A DNA stretch of 64,000 nucleotides from Desulfosediminicola ganghwensis (GTDB lineage Bacteria > Desulfobacterota > Desulfobulbia > Desulfobulbales > Desulfocapsaceae), in assembly GCF_005116675.2 (NCBI RefSeq), contig NZ_CP050699.1, positions 3,681,001 to 3,745,000 on the forward strand, read 5' to 3'. Positions 63,861 to 64,000 of this stretch are shown one piece after another (positions within the stretch are counted from its first letter, which is position 1; every line of letters starts with the position of its first letter). The translations under genes were made by a program, and so were the position numbers. The notes under the pieces are model-generated. The model was given only the letters and a program-made list of their open reading frames with translations. It ran no database searches and was not told where the DNA came from.

Positions 63861-64000
63861 CTATTTTTTCCGCTGATATTTTTGTACAGCCCGGTTGTGA
63901 TCTCTGAGATTTGTCGAAAATTGATGAGTTCCGTCATTTTTCGAAACAAAATACAGATACTTGGTTTCAGCCGGATTCAAAACAGCATGCAGCGCGTCTT
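63861..64000 (-). CDS. mltG: C-terminal end of endolytic transglycosylase MltG (partial)
   Basis: The minus strand enters the window in an open frame that reads [20 protein letters not shown] then [20 protein letters not shown] and stops at 63861. The motif order, 'ALNPA-x-T-xYLYFV', 'GTHxFS' and 'HNxAV', is the characteristic C-terminus of the YceG/MltG family. MltG cleaves nascent peptidoglycan strands in the inner membrane. Only about 46 residues are visible; the catalytic part lies outside the window. It precedes nadE by 133 bases. Confidence 0.85.
   Translation of the reverse strand, partial: DALHAVLNPAETKYLYFVSKNDGTHQFSTNLRDHNRAVQKYQRKK

Noticed and set aside
1-64000. CRISPR array
   Set aside because: I saw no series of regularly spaced short direct repeats and no cas-like proteins.

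Overview
The window looks like chromosomal DNA of an anaerobic, Gram-negative member of the Desulfobacterota, most likely a Desulfobulbales-type organism. The evidence is a geopilin-like PilA-N/PilA-C pair, a membrane-anchored cytochrome with about 12 haem motifs, SelB, a two-gene B12-dependent methionine synthase, LpxI, a cdaA-cdaR-glmM operon and a small two-CxxC protein. This placement is inferred from gene content only; no rRNA gene is present.

Layout. 1-646: an IS3-family element cut by the window edge, inserted in a short unknown gene. 650-5934: an A+T-rich pilin cluster (candidate sigma-54 promoter, pilA-N, pilA-C-like, terminator, ABC ATPase, ABC permease, helical-repeat protein, O-antigen-ligase-like protein). 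6061-11210: a graveyard of mobile DNA, with an IS66-family element whose tnpB is split by an IS4-family element (19-bp inverted repeats, 11-bp target duplication), flanked by decayed transposase fragments. 11268-14580 (minus): glmM-cdaR-cdaA. 15058-24278: AsmA/DUF748 protein, nitroreductase, small membrane protein, TIGR03790-like protein, a frameshifted sigma-54 activator, and AmpG. 24517-34912 (mostly plus): cysS, a MEMO-family protein, two tRNA-Gln genes, split metH, a PAS-PAS-GGDEF protein, a 61-residue protein and mpl. 34998-41000: Hpt and receiver proteins, tilS, selB, an MBL hydrolase and an Mrp ATPase. 41383-44946 (plus): ftsY, a J-domain protein, an aminotransferase. 45039-56778 (minus): patatin lipase, der, amgK-like, murU-like, lpxI, lpxA, fabZ, lpxD, namZ-like, glmS. 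56999-64000: pyrE, a 56-residue two-CxxC protein, a PilZ protein, then (minus) hflX, multihaem cytochrome, nadE and the 3' end of mltG.

How the genes fit together. Much of the window serves the cell envelope. GlmS and GlmM feed amino-sugar supply. LpxD, FabZ, LpxA and LpxI belong to lipid A synthesis. AmpG, NamZ-like, AmgK-like, MurU-like and Mpl together would import muropeptides, release MurNAc and return both sugar and peptide to peptidoglycan precursors. CdaA with its regulator CdaR sits with GlmM, as in the c-di-AMP/cell-wall operons of Gram-positive bacteria. The pilin cluster and the multihaem cytochrome both suit extracellular or periplasmic electron transfer, but lie at opposite ends of the window. 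I found no CRISPR array, rRNA gene or prophage.
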